Part shown: positions 1 through 11,950 of the stretch, one piece after another | How the letters are laid out: each line of letters opens with the position of its first letter | Numbering within the stretch: the first letter of the stretch is position 1 | Origin: Blasia pusilla | Taxonomy: Eukaryota > Marchantiophyta > Marchantiopsida > Blasiales | Assembly: GCA_050084515.1 (NCBI GenBank) | Contig: CM114275.1 | Location: 4,960,001 to 5,024,000, forward strand | Reading direction: 5' to 3' | DNA length: 64,000 bases | Program-made: the position numbers and the translations under genes | The notes under the pieces: model-generated | What the model was told of the DNA's origin: nothing | Seen by the model: the letters and a program-made list of their open reading frames with translations, nothing else | Databases searched by the model: none

Positions 1-1002
1 AATGCAGGTGATCTTCTCTAGCTTTCACACACCTGTTTAAGCATTCTGCATTCTGGAATCTGAACATGGTTCTTGTTAGCCATGATCCGATGTGTGGGGA
101 GAGACTATATTCATGAAGTAGTCCATATCACCACTTTAGGACATTATGGGGAGAGAGAGACAAACAGAGAGTACTCAATAATGTGTCCAACAGTTCTGGT
201 GTTACCAACATAACAATATCAGCATATGCACCAATTTACAATCAGCCTTGGCCTTGATAAAACCATGAGAAGATAAAAAAAATACTATTCAAAAGAGTGT
301 AGCAACTGGTTTAAATCAGTTTTATTCCCTGTAGCAGTGCATTCTCAGGTCTTAAGCAGAATAAGCAGCTTATGGTCAAGTGAATAAGTGATACATCCAA
401 CGACATAAAGTATGTGGATGTCTTTGGTTATAGACCAGGATGAGAGACTGGGCCATGAATCCAAAGACGATAGGTAAAGGAATAAGGAATGTGAATTGCA
501 AACAACACTCACAAAACCCTCTAGTAAAAAAATCTTAGCGCATTTGATGTACCCGCGTTAGTAGTCCTGCAGTGGGGAGCAACGGGAGTATGTAGATGGT
601 CTTAAGCTTCAGTTACCACTTACTATTGTCTCATGAAACTACCTTGGTGTGTGTGTATTTCCTCACGTTGTGCAGCTCATGTGACATTCAAAGAACACCA
701 CGGGCAGCATTGTTTCGGATGTTTGCTGATCTTGATTCGAGGTACGCGGGTTTTCCGCCTCATTTGTAAATTTCACAGGAGTTGGTTACAACTTCCAGTC
801 TTTCTCTGTGAAGCATCTGAATTTTGCACCCATTAGACTGAAGATTTCACGTTGATCATACGCGCCATATTTCCAGTCAGTTAGGGTTGTATGCTTAGGT
901 TCTAGCAGTTGATTGATTGATGCGAGTGCGGAAATTTTTGAGTGTCTGAACTCCTTCCAAACTTGGTTTTAGAATCAGAGTTTCTCTACAACCTAGCTAT
1001 TA
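1..1002. other. Intergenic, no gene recognised
   Basis: I see no coding frame with a recognisable motif and no RNA gene here. The only low-complexity tract is a short GA-rich run near 151-172. Nothing else stands out. Confidence 0.5.
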
Positions 1003-1330
1003 CAAGCACACTTAGTGCAATAGCAACCACTCAGGTTAGATTGTAGAGGAAAGAGCTAGACAACCTGCATCACCAGATCACCTTGCATTCTCAAGCACAC
1101 TTAGTGCAATAGCAACCACTCAGGTTAGCAGCAGTAGACATCTCAATAGCAACCACTCAGGTTAGTACTACTATACACCTTGTATCACAAGACTCACTGA
1201 ACTCCTCAAGTCAGCAGACCTCTCAGTCTGTAAGCAGCAGCACACTCAGTGCTTAGCACACTGAACTACTAAGGTCAGAAGCACAATCCACTCAGGTAAG
1301 CAAAGCACACTCAGTGCTTCTCAATCAGCT
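1003..1330. repeat. Degenerate direct repeats upstream of the RPAP3-like gene
   Basis: A block of about 37 bases containing AAGCACACTTAGTGCAATAG followed by CAACCACTCAGGTTAG occurs at 1003-1038 and again at 1093-1128. A shorter copy of its second half lies at 1143-1163. Looser CACTCAGGTAAG and CACTCAGTGCTT variants continue to about 1320. The spacing is irregular, so this is a decayed tandem array or the internal repeat of an old element rather than a clean satellite. Confidence 0.7.
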
Positions 1331-1430
1331 CCTCAGCTCAGAGAGTTGTGTCCAGAAAGGTGTAAGAGAATGTAAATTCGCAGGGCACCCTCAGAGGGTT
1401 ATATACAGCCAAGAGAATGAGTTTCTAAGT

Positions 1431-1452
1431 TTTAGGGTTTTTAGGGTTAGGG
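1431..1452 (+). promoter_or_regulatory. Telo-box-like TTTAGGG repeats
   Basis: The tract reads TTTAGGGTTTTTAGGG and then TTAGGG, i.e. AAACCCTA-type telo-boxes on the other strand, about 330 bases upstream of the proposed RPAP3-like start codon. In plants such boxes are common in promoters of housekeeping and translation-related genes. A short interstitial telomere tract is the alternative. The role is inferred from sequence and position only. Confidence 0.45.
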
Positions 1453-1785
1453 CCTGCCGCCCATAGTAATTCTCAGAATTACTGAGGTAACTCTATGGTA
1501 ACAAGAAATTACTATTTACTGTGGTAAAACACTAAGTTACTATAGTAATTCTATCAGTTACTTTTCTCTATAGTAAACTCCAAGTTACTATGTTTTACAA
1601 CACTTGGAAACCGGTTGTGAAGGTTAGTGAATTTTTTTGGTGGTCACAGGCAAACGCCAGCGAATTCAGTGGTGGTAATAGAGTTCTCAGCTTGAAGGTG
1701 GACTGAGAAGATTCAGGTTAAAGCAGAGACTTTGTGGATGTGGCTGATGTTTTGACCTCATCGTCAGTTCAGTGTTGCCGCTAAC

Positions 1786-4700
1786 ATGGATGTGCAGAAG
1801 CAGATTCGTGAAAACACTCTTGTACTATCCCGACCCTGTATTCTCCGCCGTAATTTGTGTTTGATGTACCACTTTGCACTTCAGCACAAACTATGTGGAA
1901 ACACTGAAAACATCTCTAAAAGGCAAGAGTCGATTCTGGCTTATATGATCACTCGAAATAGTTGTCATGTTAAGTCAACTTCCATTTACACTGAAGTTGG
2001 ATGTAACACGTTTTGTAAACAAAAAATAATTACACCACTGGGTGTTTGAGTGTACAAAGGATGGTCATCCGACACAGTGAAGTGTTTAGCTGGCGCACAG
2101 GTGTTCAAAGAGCCATAGATTGCCAATATGTTATGTCGAGATTCAATACCTAATCTCTGATAGATTGTTGTGATAATTGATGAATTGCCCCAACTCACGA
2201 GGGCATTCTCTGATTGTTGTTCTTCAGTCTCTATCAGTAAGTCTTGGAAGTAGAAGGACGAGAGTCATCTTGCAAACGTGACTTTCTCGGATTTCTGATT
2301 CAAAGGCCTTCTGTGCAGGAGTTGCAAGAATTTCTGAAGGACCTGAAAGGTTGGGAGAGCACAGTTAAGGAGAAGGAAAAGCACCTCAAGAATCCAGGAT
2401 CATTGAATGGTAGTAAGAATCAGGTGGGGGATCATGCACTTTATCGGATAGGGTTGCAAAGTCTGGTAGGAAGGCTGTGGCTACTTACTTTCAGGCCAAG
2501 GAGATTTAAGTTTGTGATAGAGTAATTCTCCTATAGCACATTCACATGACTTGATTCCTGACATGAGTTTCCATGTCCCACCGGGATTGGTGTTTGCTTG
2601 TGCCCCGATGGTGAGTTAGATCCGAGGATTTAGCTCATCTGTAAACTGAACAAATTCTAGTATCACCAATAGACCCACGCTTGAAAGAGAAAGGTAAGGT
2701 TAGAACCCTTGTGCCACCAGAAATTCCTGGAATTTCTAAATTTTGCTGTGTTTCCAGGAAGAATATAGTACCCATGTGGTATAAGATATAAGTCCTGCTA
2801 CGTTCCTCTGTGCACTGTGCCATGAGATGAGGGGTCGACATCATTATCTCTTACATTAGGGTCAGTTAACAGGGGTCCCCTACACCAAAAGGTGGAGGTG
2901 TTGCACATTGCTCTACTATGCATATCTGGACTTTGTAACCAGGGTGTTGGTTACAAAGTCCAGATAAAGTTAATGTTACAAATTCTAAATGACAAGTATG
3001 TTTTTAGTTGTATTCTAGATGATTCATTTATCCTTGGTTGTTTTTTATTGTGAGAAGACTCCCCTACCAAGAAAGAATCCTTCAATCAGCTCTGGAGTTG
3101 AAGGGAGAGATGTTCAAGAGGTAGCTGTTGATCAAGCTACCGTGAAGGAATTAATGCCCAAGAGTCGAAAGATTAAGGCTGAGGAAACGAAGCAGGGTGC
3201 CCCTAGTAAAGTGGGTGCAACAGCTGCCAGTCACACTTATGACTACTTTCGAGACAAGTGGGACAAGTTTGATGTGGTACAGATTTTTGACACTGCTTAC
3301 CCTGTCCACAGTTTCCACCTATACAAAACTAATCTTGAAGAGCAAGTCATCAGCTGTGGTTAACTTAAAGTTGAGATGGTCACTATCTTGAGCCATACAA
3401 CTTGAACTGTTGTGGAAATCTTGTGAGCAGTTCTCTGTCATGGAGAAGATATTTGAGTATATGATTTAACTTACTAAAAAGTCATGATTAGAGTCTTGTT
3501 GTACATTTAAAGTCACCCTCCTACCTAGTTTGATCTTGGTGTACCTCGGCCGTTCTGTAGAATGCAGCTTTGAAAGAAATTGATGACAATGAAGACGGAG
3601 ATCTGAAGAAATCTCCTGCCAAGATAGTGCACCCTGTGCGTGGATCCCAATCAAAGAGGAACATTACTGAAGGTACTCAAGATACATTTGAGGTTGCCTC
3701 AAAATCTCATAAGATGGAAAAGGGGAAAATATTTGGCCGGGGAATCGGTCCCATGGCACCTGTTGATCAGCTTTCGGATGTTCTTGGGTATGACGAGGGA
3801 CCCCCAGATGCAGCATCGGAAAAAGAGCTTGTGAGTCAATGTTACCAGTCATTGGATGATAGATTAAGCGTGTGAAAAAAGTTCTTTTATCAATAAAAGT
3901 CCCTTCCAGTTCCATGTGGTTTGTAAGTAGTTGGCAGTGAAAGTGAGAGTATAGTTAGAAGACGAGAAACGAGAATTGAGACTGGTTTTTGCGAATGCAG
4001 TTTCTTCACTGAGGGACTTTTCATAGGTTGTAACAGATGAATCCATTTTCCTGACTTGAAGTTGACTTCCAACTCTCCTAATGGCTTGCCTCTGTGAACT
4101 GCCTTTCCTTTATTTCGACAGGTGTCAAGGGTAATCCCTGAATACGTGATTGTTCATTTTGGATTTAGGGTAATGACTACTTTAAAGAAGGAAAGTATGT
4201 GAGGGCAATTGATTGCTACTCAAGGAGCATAGCATTACAACCAACTGCAGTTGCATATGCCAATCGAGCCATGTCAGCTCTTAAAATCAGAAGGTGAGCA
4301 TTTCTGTTATCATTTAATCACGGCGGTAAGTTATGGAGTTTATGTTTTGTTTCTCTTGAGAGATGAACAGGTCATGAAGGGGAATTATTATTTTTGCACA
4401 TGAAGAATGGTGAATGACCACCATGCAAAATGAGACGTGTCTTGTCACCCTTGTTCAAATGGTTCTTGTTGAAGTGCTTCATGGTGGATGCAAATATTTC
4501 TATGGTTTGGGATGCATGCATTAAAAGTTAAAGCCGGAGTGTCTTCTCGCTGTTGAATCTGATGAAGGCAGATATGAAGACGCAGAGTTGGATTGCTCAG
4601 AAGCAATATCCCTAGATGATCGTTACACTAAAGCATATGCGCGACGTGGCACAGCTAGAAAAGAGCTCAAGAAGTATCTACTTGCAGTTGAAGGTATCCC

Positions 4701-6889
4701 TATCTTTTGGCAACAAGTGCTAGCAACTTACTGCATGATAAAGTTGTTTTGTTCCAGATGGTTCAATATGTCTAGAAGGTACCCTATGTATGAGTAACAG
4801 ACTCATGGTCATTGTGGCCACCTGGTGCATGATACTGAAGAGGCTTTTCTAGGCACTCTTTTGGTTGAGTATGAGAATGCTCAGAGTGAAACAATGCCTA
4901 AACGGTTGATGTTGCAGATTTTGAGTTTGCGCTTCGATTAGAACCTGAGAACAAGGAGTTAAGGAGGCAGTACATGGAAGTCAAAGAGCTCCACGAGAAG
5001 GTCTTCCCTTATCTCTGCCTCTACGTTTTTTGTGGGTATTTCTTTGGGAAGAGTACTTGAGTGAACCTCAGCTTCACCCACTATTTGGAGCATTTCTTTC
5101 CAGGGCTCAAGTACAGAGGTTTTTATGTCTTATGCCATATAATCCTGATATTTGCCTTCTCTTCTGGGCCATTCCCAATTGTTATGTATGTCTGATTCAC
5201 CCTTAATTTTGTCTACATGTGATTCACAGGGTTTGTTCGATTTGAAGTGCGAGCCTGATAATTCAGTTGCATTTTCCAGGAATCAGGAATCAAGCCTTCC
5301 CAGAAGAGAGTTCCCATCGTAGTACGGGAGGTGAAAGGAACAAGCAGTATTTCAGCACAGCCTCCACCTGAAGGTGTTCCTATGGCAACTCCAGTGGAAA
5401 ATATACCCACACCTCAACTGCAACCTGGACTGCCTACCAGTGCCGACAAGACAGTGGTGCCTTTAGTCGGTCCACGGTCCACCAGTTCAAGGGACCCTGG
5501 AAAGCTTATTACTAATGTTAACCCAGTTTTAACCTCCAGATCTTCAGCATTAACTGCTGATACAAAGTCAAAGCCAAATTCACAGGCAGGTCTACTCCCT
5601 TCACCTCAGTTCTGAACTTCAGAGCTGGTCAACTCAGATGTCCACACCGTGTAGAATTTTCCATTAATTTATTTTTTTGTCTAAATAATGATGCGTTTGA
5701 AGTTATATCCCATCACAGCCTTTCGTCTCTCTGGGTTCTAACCTCTTTAGAATGAAAAGGATGCTTTTCTGGATCCTTGTTTGGATCCAAACAGTCCAAG
5801 TCTTCAGCTGTAGCATCAGCTATCCTTGACACTTGCTTACACCTGACATGTTCTACACACAAGAGCAGAGGAGAATACGATTTGAGTTATTTGATCTAGT
5901 CCTTTTTGTCAGTCCTTTTCTCGTGAGCAAAGCTAAATGTGTGAGTGCGAGATTGCAGGGAAAACCCACAGACAGAAAGTCAGCAGAAGCAGCAGCAATC
6001 ACACAGGCCGCTGCTGCACGGGCAGCGGCCAGTGCTATGGCAGCTTTGTCACGCAATATGGTTGCTCCTAGATCATCCTATGAGTTTGAAACCATGTGGA
6101 AGGGTTTTGATGGAAATCGTGATGCACAATCTCGCTTACTTAAGGTAGTTACCCTATATTCCAGTGTTCCAGATTGGACTGCTGAATTGGAACTTTGATA
6201 TATTTCTCTAATGCTGTAGTTGAGCCTTGGGTCGGTCACCCAGGCCACTGAATCGGTTGAATGGAAGATGTCTTAGGGGTTAATTCTCGGCCTATTTGAC
6301 AGAAGAGAACTGACACTCGTGGAGCGTTTCTTTCATGGCAGGCCATGGATCCCTTTTCTCTACCTAAGGTTTTTAAAGATTCTCTCAGTGCCTTGTTGAT
6401 GGTGGAGATCATCCACAGCCTAGAGCCACTGTTCATGTAAATCTTCCTGCTTTTGACTGTCTTTTTGGAGCATTTTGATTTGGCTGAAGTTGGATTCAAG
6501 TTACTAGGGTGTGGCTGTGTCATGGTGTCTATTTCAACTTTAACCAAGAATTCTTGACATTGCAGTGAAGATGCGAAATTTGGAATTCAAATCTTAGAGA
6601 ACTTGACGAAGGTTGGGAGGTTCAGCCTGACTGTCATGTTCCTGTCAGGAAAAGATAAGTCTGGTAAGAAATCACCGTGTTGTATAGCTTAGTCAGTGGC
6701 CATCATGTGTTTTGCCCATATTATATTGGAAGTTTCTAGATATAGCAAAACCCATCAAATGGTCTCATAATATCAATTCGGTTTTGATTGACTGCAGAAC
6801 TGGGCAACTTATGGGACCAAGTTTTCATGAAAGCACCAGCTGAACTACACAATCAGTTAGTATCTCTGCGGGCTACATACTGTGGATGA
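1786..6889 (+). CDS. RPAP3: RPAP3-like TPR co-chaperone of the R2TP/HSP90 complex
   Basis: Exons as read: 1786-1821, 2319-2423, 3058-3276, 3561-3830, 4169-4293, 4572-4693, 4918-5000, 5280-5585, 5959-6144, 6342-6436, 6566-6663 and 6798-6889, about 578 residues. The start is inferred: the 12-codon exon MDVQKQIRENTL joins in frame to ELQEFLKDLKGWE, which matches the RPAP3 N-terminus. Next come the conserved YDYFRDKWDKFDV and NAALKEIDD blocks. Three TPR motifs follow (about residues 205-315, from GNDYFKEGKYVRAIDCYSRS to DFEFALRLEPENKEL). A low-complexity linker precedes the RPAP3 C-terminal domain, with SSYEFETMWK, FSLPKVFKDSLSA and ENLTKVGRF. Family knowledge: RPAP3 links HSP90/HSP70 to PIH1 and the RUVBL1/2 ATPases to assemble RNA polymerases and PIKK complexes. 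The exon 8/9 junction only keeps frame with a GC-AG intron (CAG/GCAGGT) or an unseen small exon. No lesion is seen; the gene looks functional. Confidence 0.9.
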
Positions 6890-6920
6890 TTTTGTGGTTG
6901 GTTTTCGATGTAGTCTCCAT

Positions 6921-6981
6921 AGAAGCATCAGCTGAACTACACAAGGAGCTAGTATCTCTGCAGGGTATATACTGTATATGA
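6921..6981 (+). repeat. Duplicate of the RPAP3-like terminal exon
   Basis: This segment is a close copy of 6829-6890, the last 20 codons and stop of the RPAP3-like gene. It encodes a parallel tail (EASAELHKELVSLQGIYCI, then a stop), compared with KAPAELHNQLVSLRATYCG in the real exon. An AG dinucleotide directly precedes it (CCATAG at 6917-6922). It may be a local tandem duplication that decayed, or an alternative last exon. Confidence 0.8.
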
Positions 6982-9900
6982 TATCAAGAGGGGTTTTCCA
7001 TGTGGTGCAAGGCCAAAGAAGTTCCACTGGACGTCACAATTCCCTCAATGTGTATTTCAAATTTGAAGGAATTCTGAAAGATCACCTCTGGTAGATGAGT
7101 CAGCTTTAAACTCGAAACTATCCTCCCCACTTCTAGAATTGATCTCTGGGATCTTAGTTTGCGACAAGAACTGTTTTACACACCGAAAGATTCAGAGTGA
7201 AAGCTCTTCTATAGAGTTTCGTGACTAATTCAATTTTCAACTCACGTTGCGGCTATGTACAGTGGTGCACAACAATGACCAATCCCAATATGGGTAGGTC
7301 ACAACGCAGTACACAATAAGATGGATATCTTCTTCACTTGATGGTGGTGGAGTACTCCTTTGAAGTTGGTGCTTTGAAACTTGTATGAAATCTTGAAGAT
7401 CCAAGGTAGCCATTGTCAATGAGGTGCAAGGAGGGGGATTGTTTAAAGAGATGAAAACACGAGGACTCGGAATGGTGCCACGACATTCACTTGCCCGCTA
7501 ACACTTGTCGTTACTCAGAGTACGTAAATAGTAGTCTATTTTTAGAAGTTCCCTGAGTAAAGAAAAGCTATAATATCATGAGAATGTGTATAAAGGATGT
7601 CTTGGACAATGGCCTGGTGTCTGAAGTTGGGCGCAAAGTGAATGTGGAAGAGAGCAAGTGTTTGATGTGTGGAGCGTCCATCACTTGCTCGAGGAATTGT
7701 TTGTGTAACTAGTTTAACATGGAAGGGAAGGGAAGGGAAGGGAAGGGAGAGGGAGCAGGGGAGTGTACAGGAATTGATCGTAAGTTATCGGAAGTACAAA
7801 AGGTTAAGGTTAAGAGTATTAAAATCACAGTAGATTAGGAATACATCCCCATTTATCCTCCTTTTCATATGCACATTGATCCGAGTTACTTCCCTTGGAA
7901 ATAAAGCATGTGTCATCACTAGAAGCGAAACCAAAAATTATTTGGGTACTATTAGGGGTCGTAACTAGTGTAAATTAGAGGAACTAGTATGAGGCCATAC
8001 AAATTAGGTCCCTTGCTTATGAGAGTATTTCCTCATGATGTCGACATGAGATTAGGAAAGTGTCATCCCTTGTGATTACATGTTACACATAGGACCAAAC
8101 ACTAAGTTCTTGCGCGCTATTACATTGTAGAGTTATGCAGTAAAAGTTGTATATCGGGCTAATGTAATACAATATAAAGGAGAGGGAAATATGCAAGATG
8201 AGTTATGAGTTCGGATATGAACTTATTCTTAGCTACATTGTAGTCACAATTCCATCCATGGTTTTGCCATTTGAATTCTTAAATCCATCTTGCCTAATTT
8301 TCAAATTGTCTTTTCCCTGTGCTGATTCATCTCCTATGATGGTCTTCCTCTATCCCCAATTTACTATTTGCCTCCTTTAGATGATTGATTAGATAGAATC
8401 GACTTCCCTACTTGGAGATCTTGTACACACTTGAACTTGTGAGTGGTCCATCATGATTCCTTATGCCATCGTGCCTTGCTCATGTAATCACTTGTATATA
8501 ACATATGCTATGCATATTGGCAATCAAGCCCTCAAAGTTAATAGCGTTCATGCATAGGTAGTTTCTTAACCACTTTCTAGGTTCCCATATTGTGAAAACA
8601 TTTTCTCATTGCCTAGATGTCAAACATTGGAGGTTGTGGAAAAATCAAGATAATGTAGAGCCCATGACGTTATTTTATGTTAGATTTCTTTGAGATTGCT
8701 CTTGGAGCTCTTATTACGTTTGATCAAATGCAAAGGGTTGAATTAGATGTAGAAAAGCTATCTTACAAATGGGAAGTTAGGATTTAAAGCGCGTTGAGGT
8801 AGAAGATTGAAAGGAAAAATTGTCCACATATAAGAGTTTAGAGAGAGCTACATCATCATTTGGAGTTCCAAACCACTCATCTTTCACTATGAATTTGGAG
8901 CTTGTCTCAAGGATCTTATGCTATCTTGGCTAATCCTTCACTGCTCATGCTAGTTCCATCCCTTTATCCTCATACGTGTCTCAAGGTGAATGCATGTCTT
9001 GAGTAGTTATAGTCCTACAACTTAGTATGTCGCATTTTGGCTTCTTAGGATATTCTTAGGGCTTCTCATTCATCTTGACTCGAGCTTGCCTTGGTGAATT
9101 ATTTCATGCATCCTTCTAGTGTTGAGACTCGTCTCATGGCTTGTGTTTCTTCTCCATTCATCCTACGCGGGGCTGCTACACATTTTTCCATTGGATTAGT
9201 CAAAGATAACTTGATATAGATAGAGTGTGAAGAGGATTGGATGACATGAGCCATAAGAGCATAAAAGATTTTTGAGTATGAAAAACATCATACGTTTGGA
9301 TTATCCATATAGGATTTGGACTTGAGGTGTGATTTATGGGAGATACGAGCCTCAACACAGTTCAACCCCTACATTGCATAGAAGGGTCGGTTCCATCAGT
9401 CAAAGGGCTCCTTTATGGAGGATTATTTTGAATTTTGATCTTTACATACAATAGAGATTGATTCTTGGAGGGTGGACTTAAAGGTATGTATCCACTAGTG
9501 ATTGTGAGATATATGATGGGTTGGTGACAAAACCTATATCCCATTAAGTAGAGGAGATGATGTTATTGATCGTAGTGAGGTGGTGGAGACCTCAAGAAAT
9601 ATAGGGCTATCCAATTTCAGTTTAATAGTTTGGGAAGAACTATTAAGACGTGTAAACTAACAAGACGAAGAGTCTACAAGATTTTTAGAGGAGATTGAGT
9701 GAGAACTTGGGTCTATAGAACGTTTAACCTGCAACGTAAGGAATCTTTGAGAGACATTCATGCATATGAGACTATTTATAATTGCCACTCATGAAATGAC
9801 AAGATCACATTCCATACAATATTATCAGGGGATTTTGGATTGAGAGCTATGATAGAGAGTTCATGATATAATATTGCAATAGACTATGAAGCCTACCTTA

Positions 9901-11950
9901 AAGTTGGTCTCCGAGTCATTTGAGTGGATTCAATTGAACACTCAAGACTAAACATCAATGAGGAGCGTGTTGTGATCATAAGATTTCCACAAGAGTTGAC
10001 AAGTCCACTAAGTTTTCGTTGCTCCACAAGTTGCCTAACATAGACCATTACCAAGGGAGAGAGTTGGAAATGGTGGATGATCTCTACCACCTTTTCCACC
10101 ACTTGCCAGATTGGATGGAGGATATGCACCATACGCAACAATCCTCAACTAAACAAGGTTTGCCACATCTCAAATATTTGGGATGTTTTCTTCCCAAAAA
10201 ATCCAAAAAAATTGGGAAATAAAAGAAAATTTAGGGGCCCATAAGTAGGGGCACCAGATGCGGGCGCCAAAAGTAGCGATTGATGCTTGGATCTAGGGTT
10301 GGGTTCCGGGGCGCCAACCTGAAGGGGCTAGATTTCGGGTGCCCCTGGCGCCCAAATTCCCTCCCCTTTTCCTCCTTCTCCCCCACAAGTAGTAGGATTG
10401 GAACTTTCTTTTTTATTCAATATTGAGTTACAGTCAAGCTCATGAAACACCTGAACTGCTATATTTGGCACTCACACAAAGTAGGGAAGCTTAACCTTGG
10501 TTAGTCAGTTAAGCATGATTATCTTAACTAGGGTTAGTTAATCAAATTTACCCTAACTCGAGACTATGGTTAAGGGTAGGGTTAGGGTTGCTTGTACATA
10601 CCCTATATAATTGAGAAGAGGACCAGCCTCCACTCATTCTCTTATTGCAAATTTCGTTCTCCATAGTGATCTATGTGTGTGAAAGCCGTTTTCCACCAGT
10701 TATGCTTGTTTAGCAGTTTTCCACATTTTTCCCACTCTTCTCTGCCTCTATCACCTACCTAGAACTGACTACGGGGAGTGTTCGTTGTTTTCAACGGCTC
10801 CCTAGGAACTCGATAGAAAAATAGATTTTAACTATTGATGGATGTTGAATGTTTGCGTATTGATTTTTCCATTTTCTTATAGTGTGGATATTTCTTATCA
10901 AAAATTTTGACATGCTAGCAATAGGACTTCTTGTGGTTTTTATTGTCATGATGAAGATCCCCATTATTTTGAAATGTGGGATCTATGACATTTCGCGGTT
11001 GATATGTGAAAGTCCTTCATCTATATATTATGAAATTCATAAAATCTAATCGTATCCGTAAAAAAAAAAGATACTAACTTAAGATTTGATATTATAGAGA
11101 AATTTCATGGGAGGATCTTTAGACGAGGAAGGCGAAATCCAAATGCTTGGAACTCACATAGCAACCAAAGTAGGGAAGAGTAAGAATAAGAGGTGGAGAG
11201 TAGGGAGGAATGAGAGGAAGGGCATTAGATAATAAAATGGCCAAATTCAACATGGGTGGATATGTTGGTGGGTGGTGTTAGATTTTCATAAGACTTCGGT
11301 CTTACATAGATAGTGCACCGATGGAACCCAAAATGGGTTTAAGAAGTTGGTGGAGAGAGCAAAGAGAATACTTTGGAGATGGGGAGAAAAATCATTGATA
11401 GATAGCCTACCAGGATGTGTTAGCTTGGGGGAGCATATTTTTGGTGTGGATAGAAGGAGAGAATTGTATGAGATGGATTAAATCCAACTTTGAAGATAGA
11501 TTGGTGACTTGATCCCTCGACTTGATGACGAGATTTTTTTTCATTAATCGGGCTCAAAAGTGGAAACATTGGTTTGCAACCCAAAAGATGAAAGCTTTGG
11601 TTCAACCAAGTCAATTGGCCAAAGATAGCTCGGTTATATTGAGCAAGAATACTATCCATTTTTTGGAGTGAATAGATGAATTGGAAGGTGTGAATATGAG
11701 GACTTATTTCATTTTTAAGGGGGTTGGAGTTGTTGTATTTAAATGAAAGGTCTTGAGGCCAAAGCTCATATAGACGATGGGGGATTTATTCTCATATGTT
11801 GCAAAGGCGTTTAAGGATTAGAGAGGTCAAAATCGAGACGTAGTACTTGGATCCGAGTTCAGTAAGTCAAAGAAGGAGATGGTTGCATGGCATAGGGAGC
11901 ATGTTAGAATCATTCGTCATGTTGCTACCCTTGCTATTTTGAGTACTCCT
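6982..11950. other. AT-rich intergenic region, no gene recognised
   Basis: No reading frame here gave me a family motif. A GGAAG microsatellite (about 5.5 units) sits at 7721-7748. Around 10,240-10,350 there are several GGCGCC-containing GC patches, followed by an AT-rich stretch with CCCTATATAA at about 10,603. That could be a decayed LTR promoter, but I found no paired copy. The rest looks like old transposon debris or plain spacer. Confidence 0.4.

Noticed and set aside
1431-1452. True telomere or chromosome end
   Set aside because: Only about three units occur and ordinary sequence continues on both sides.
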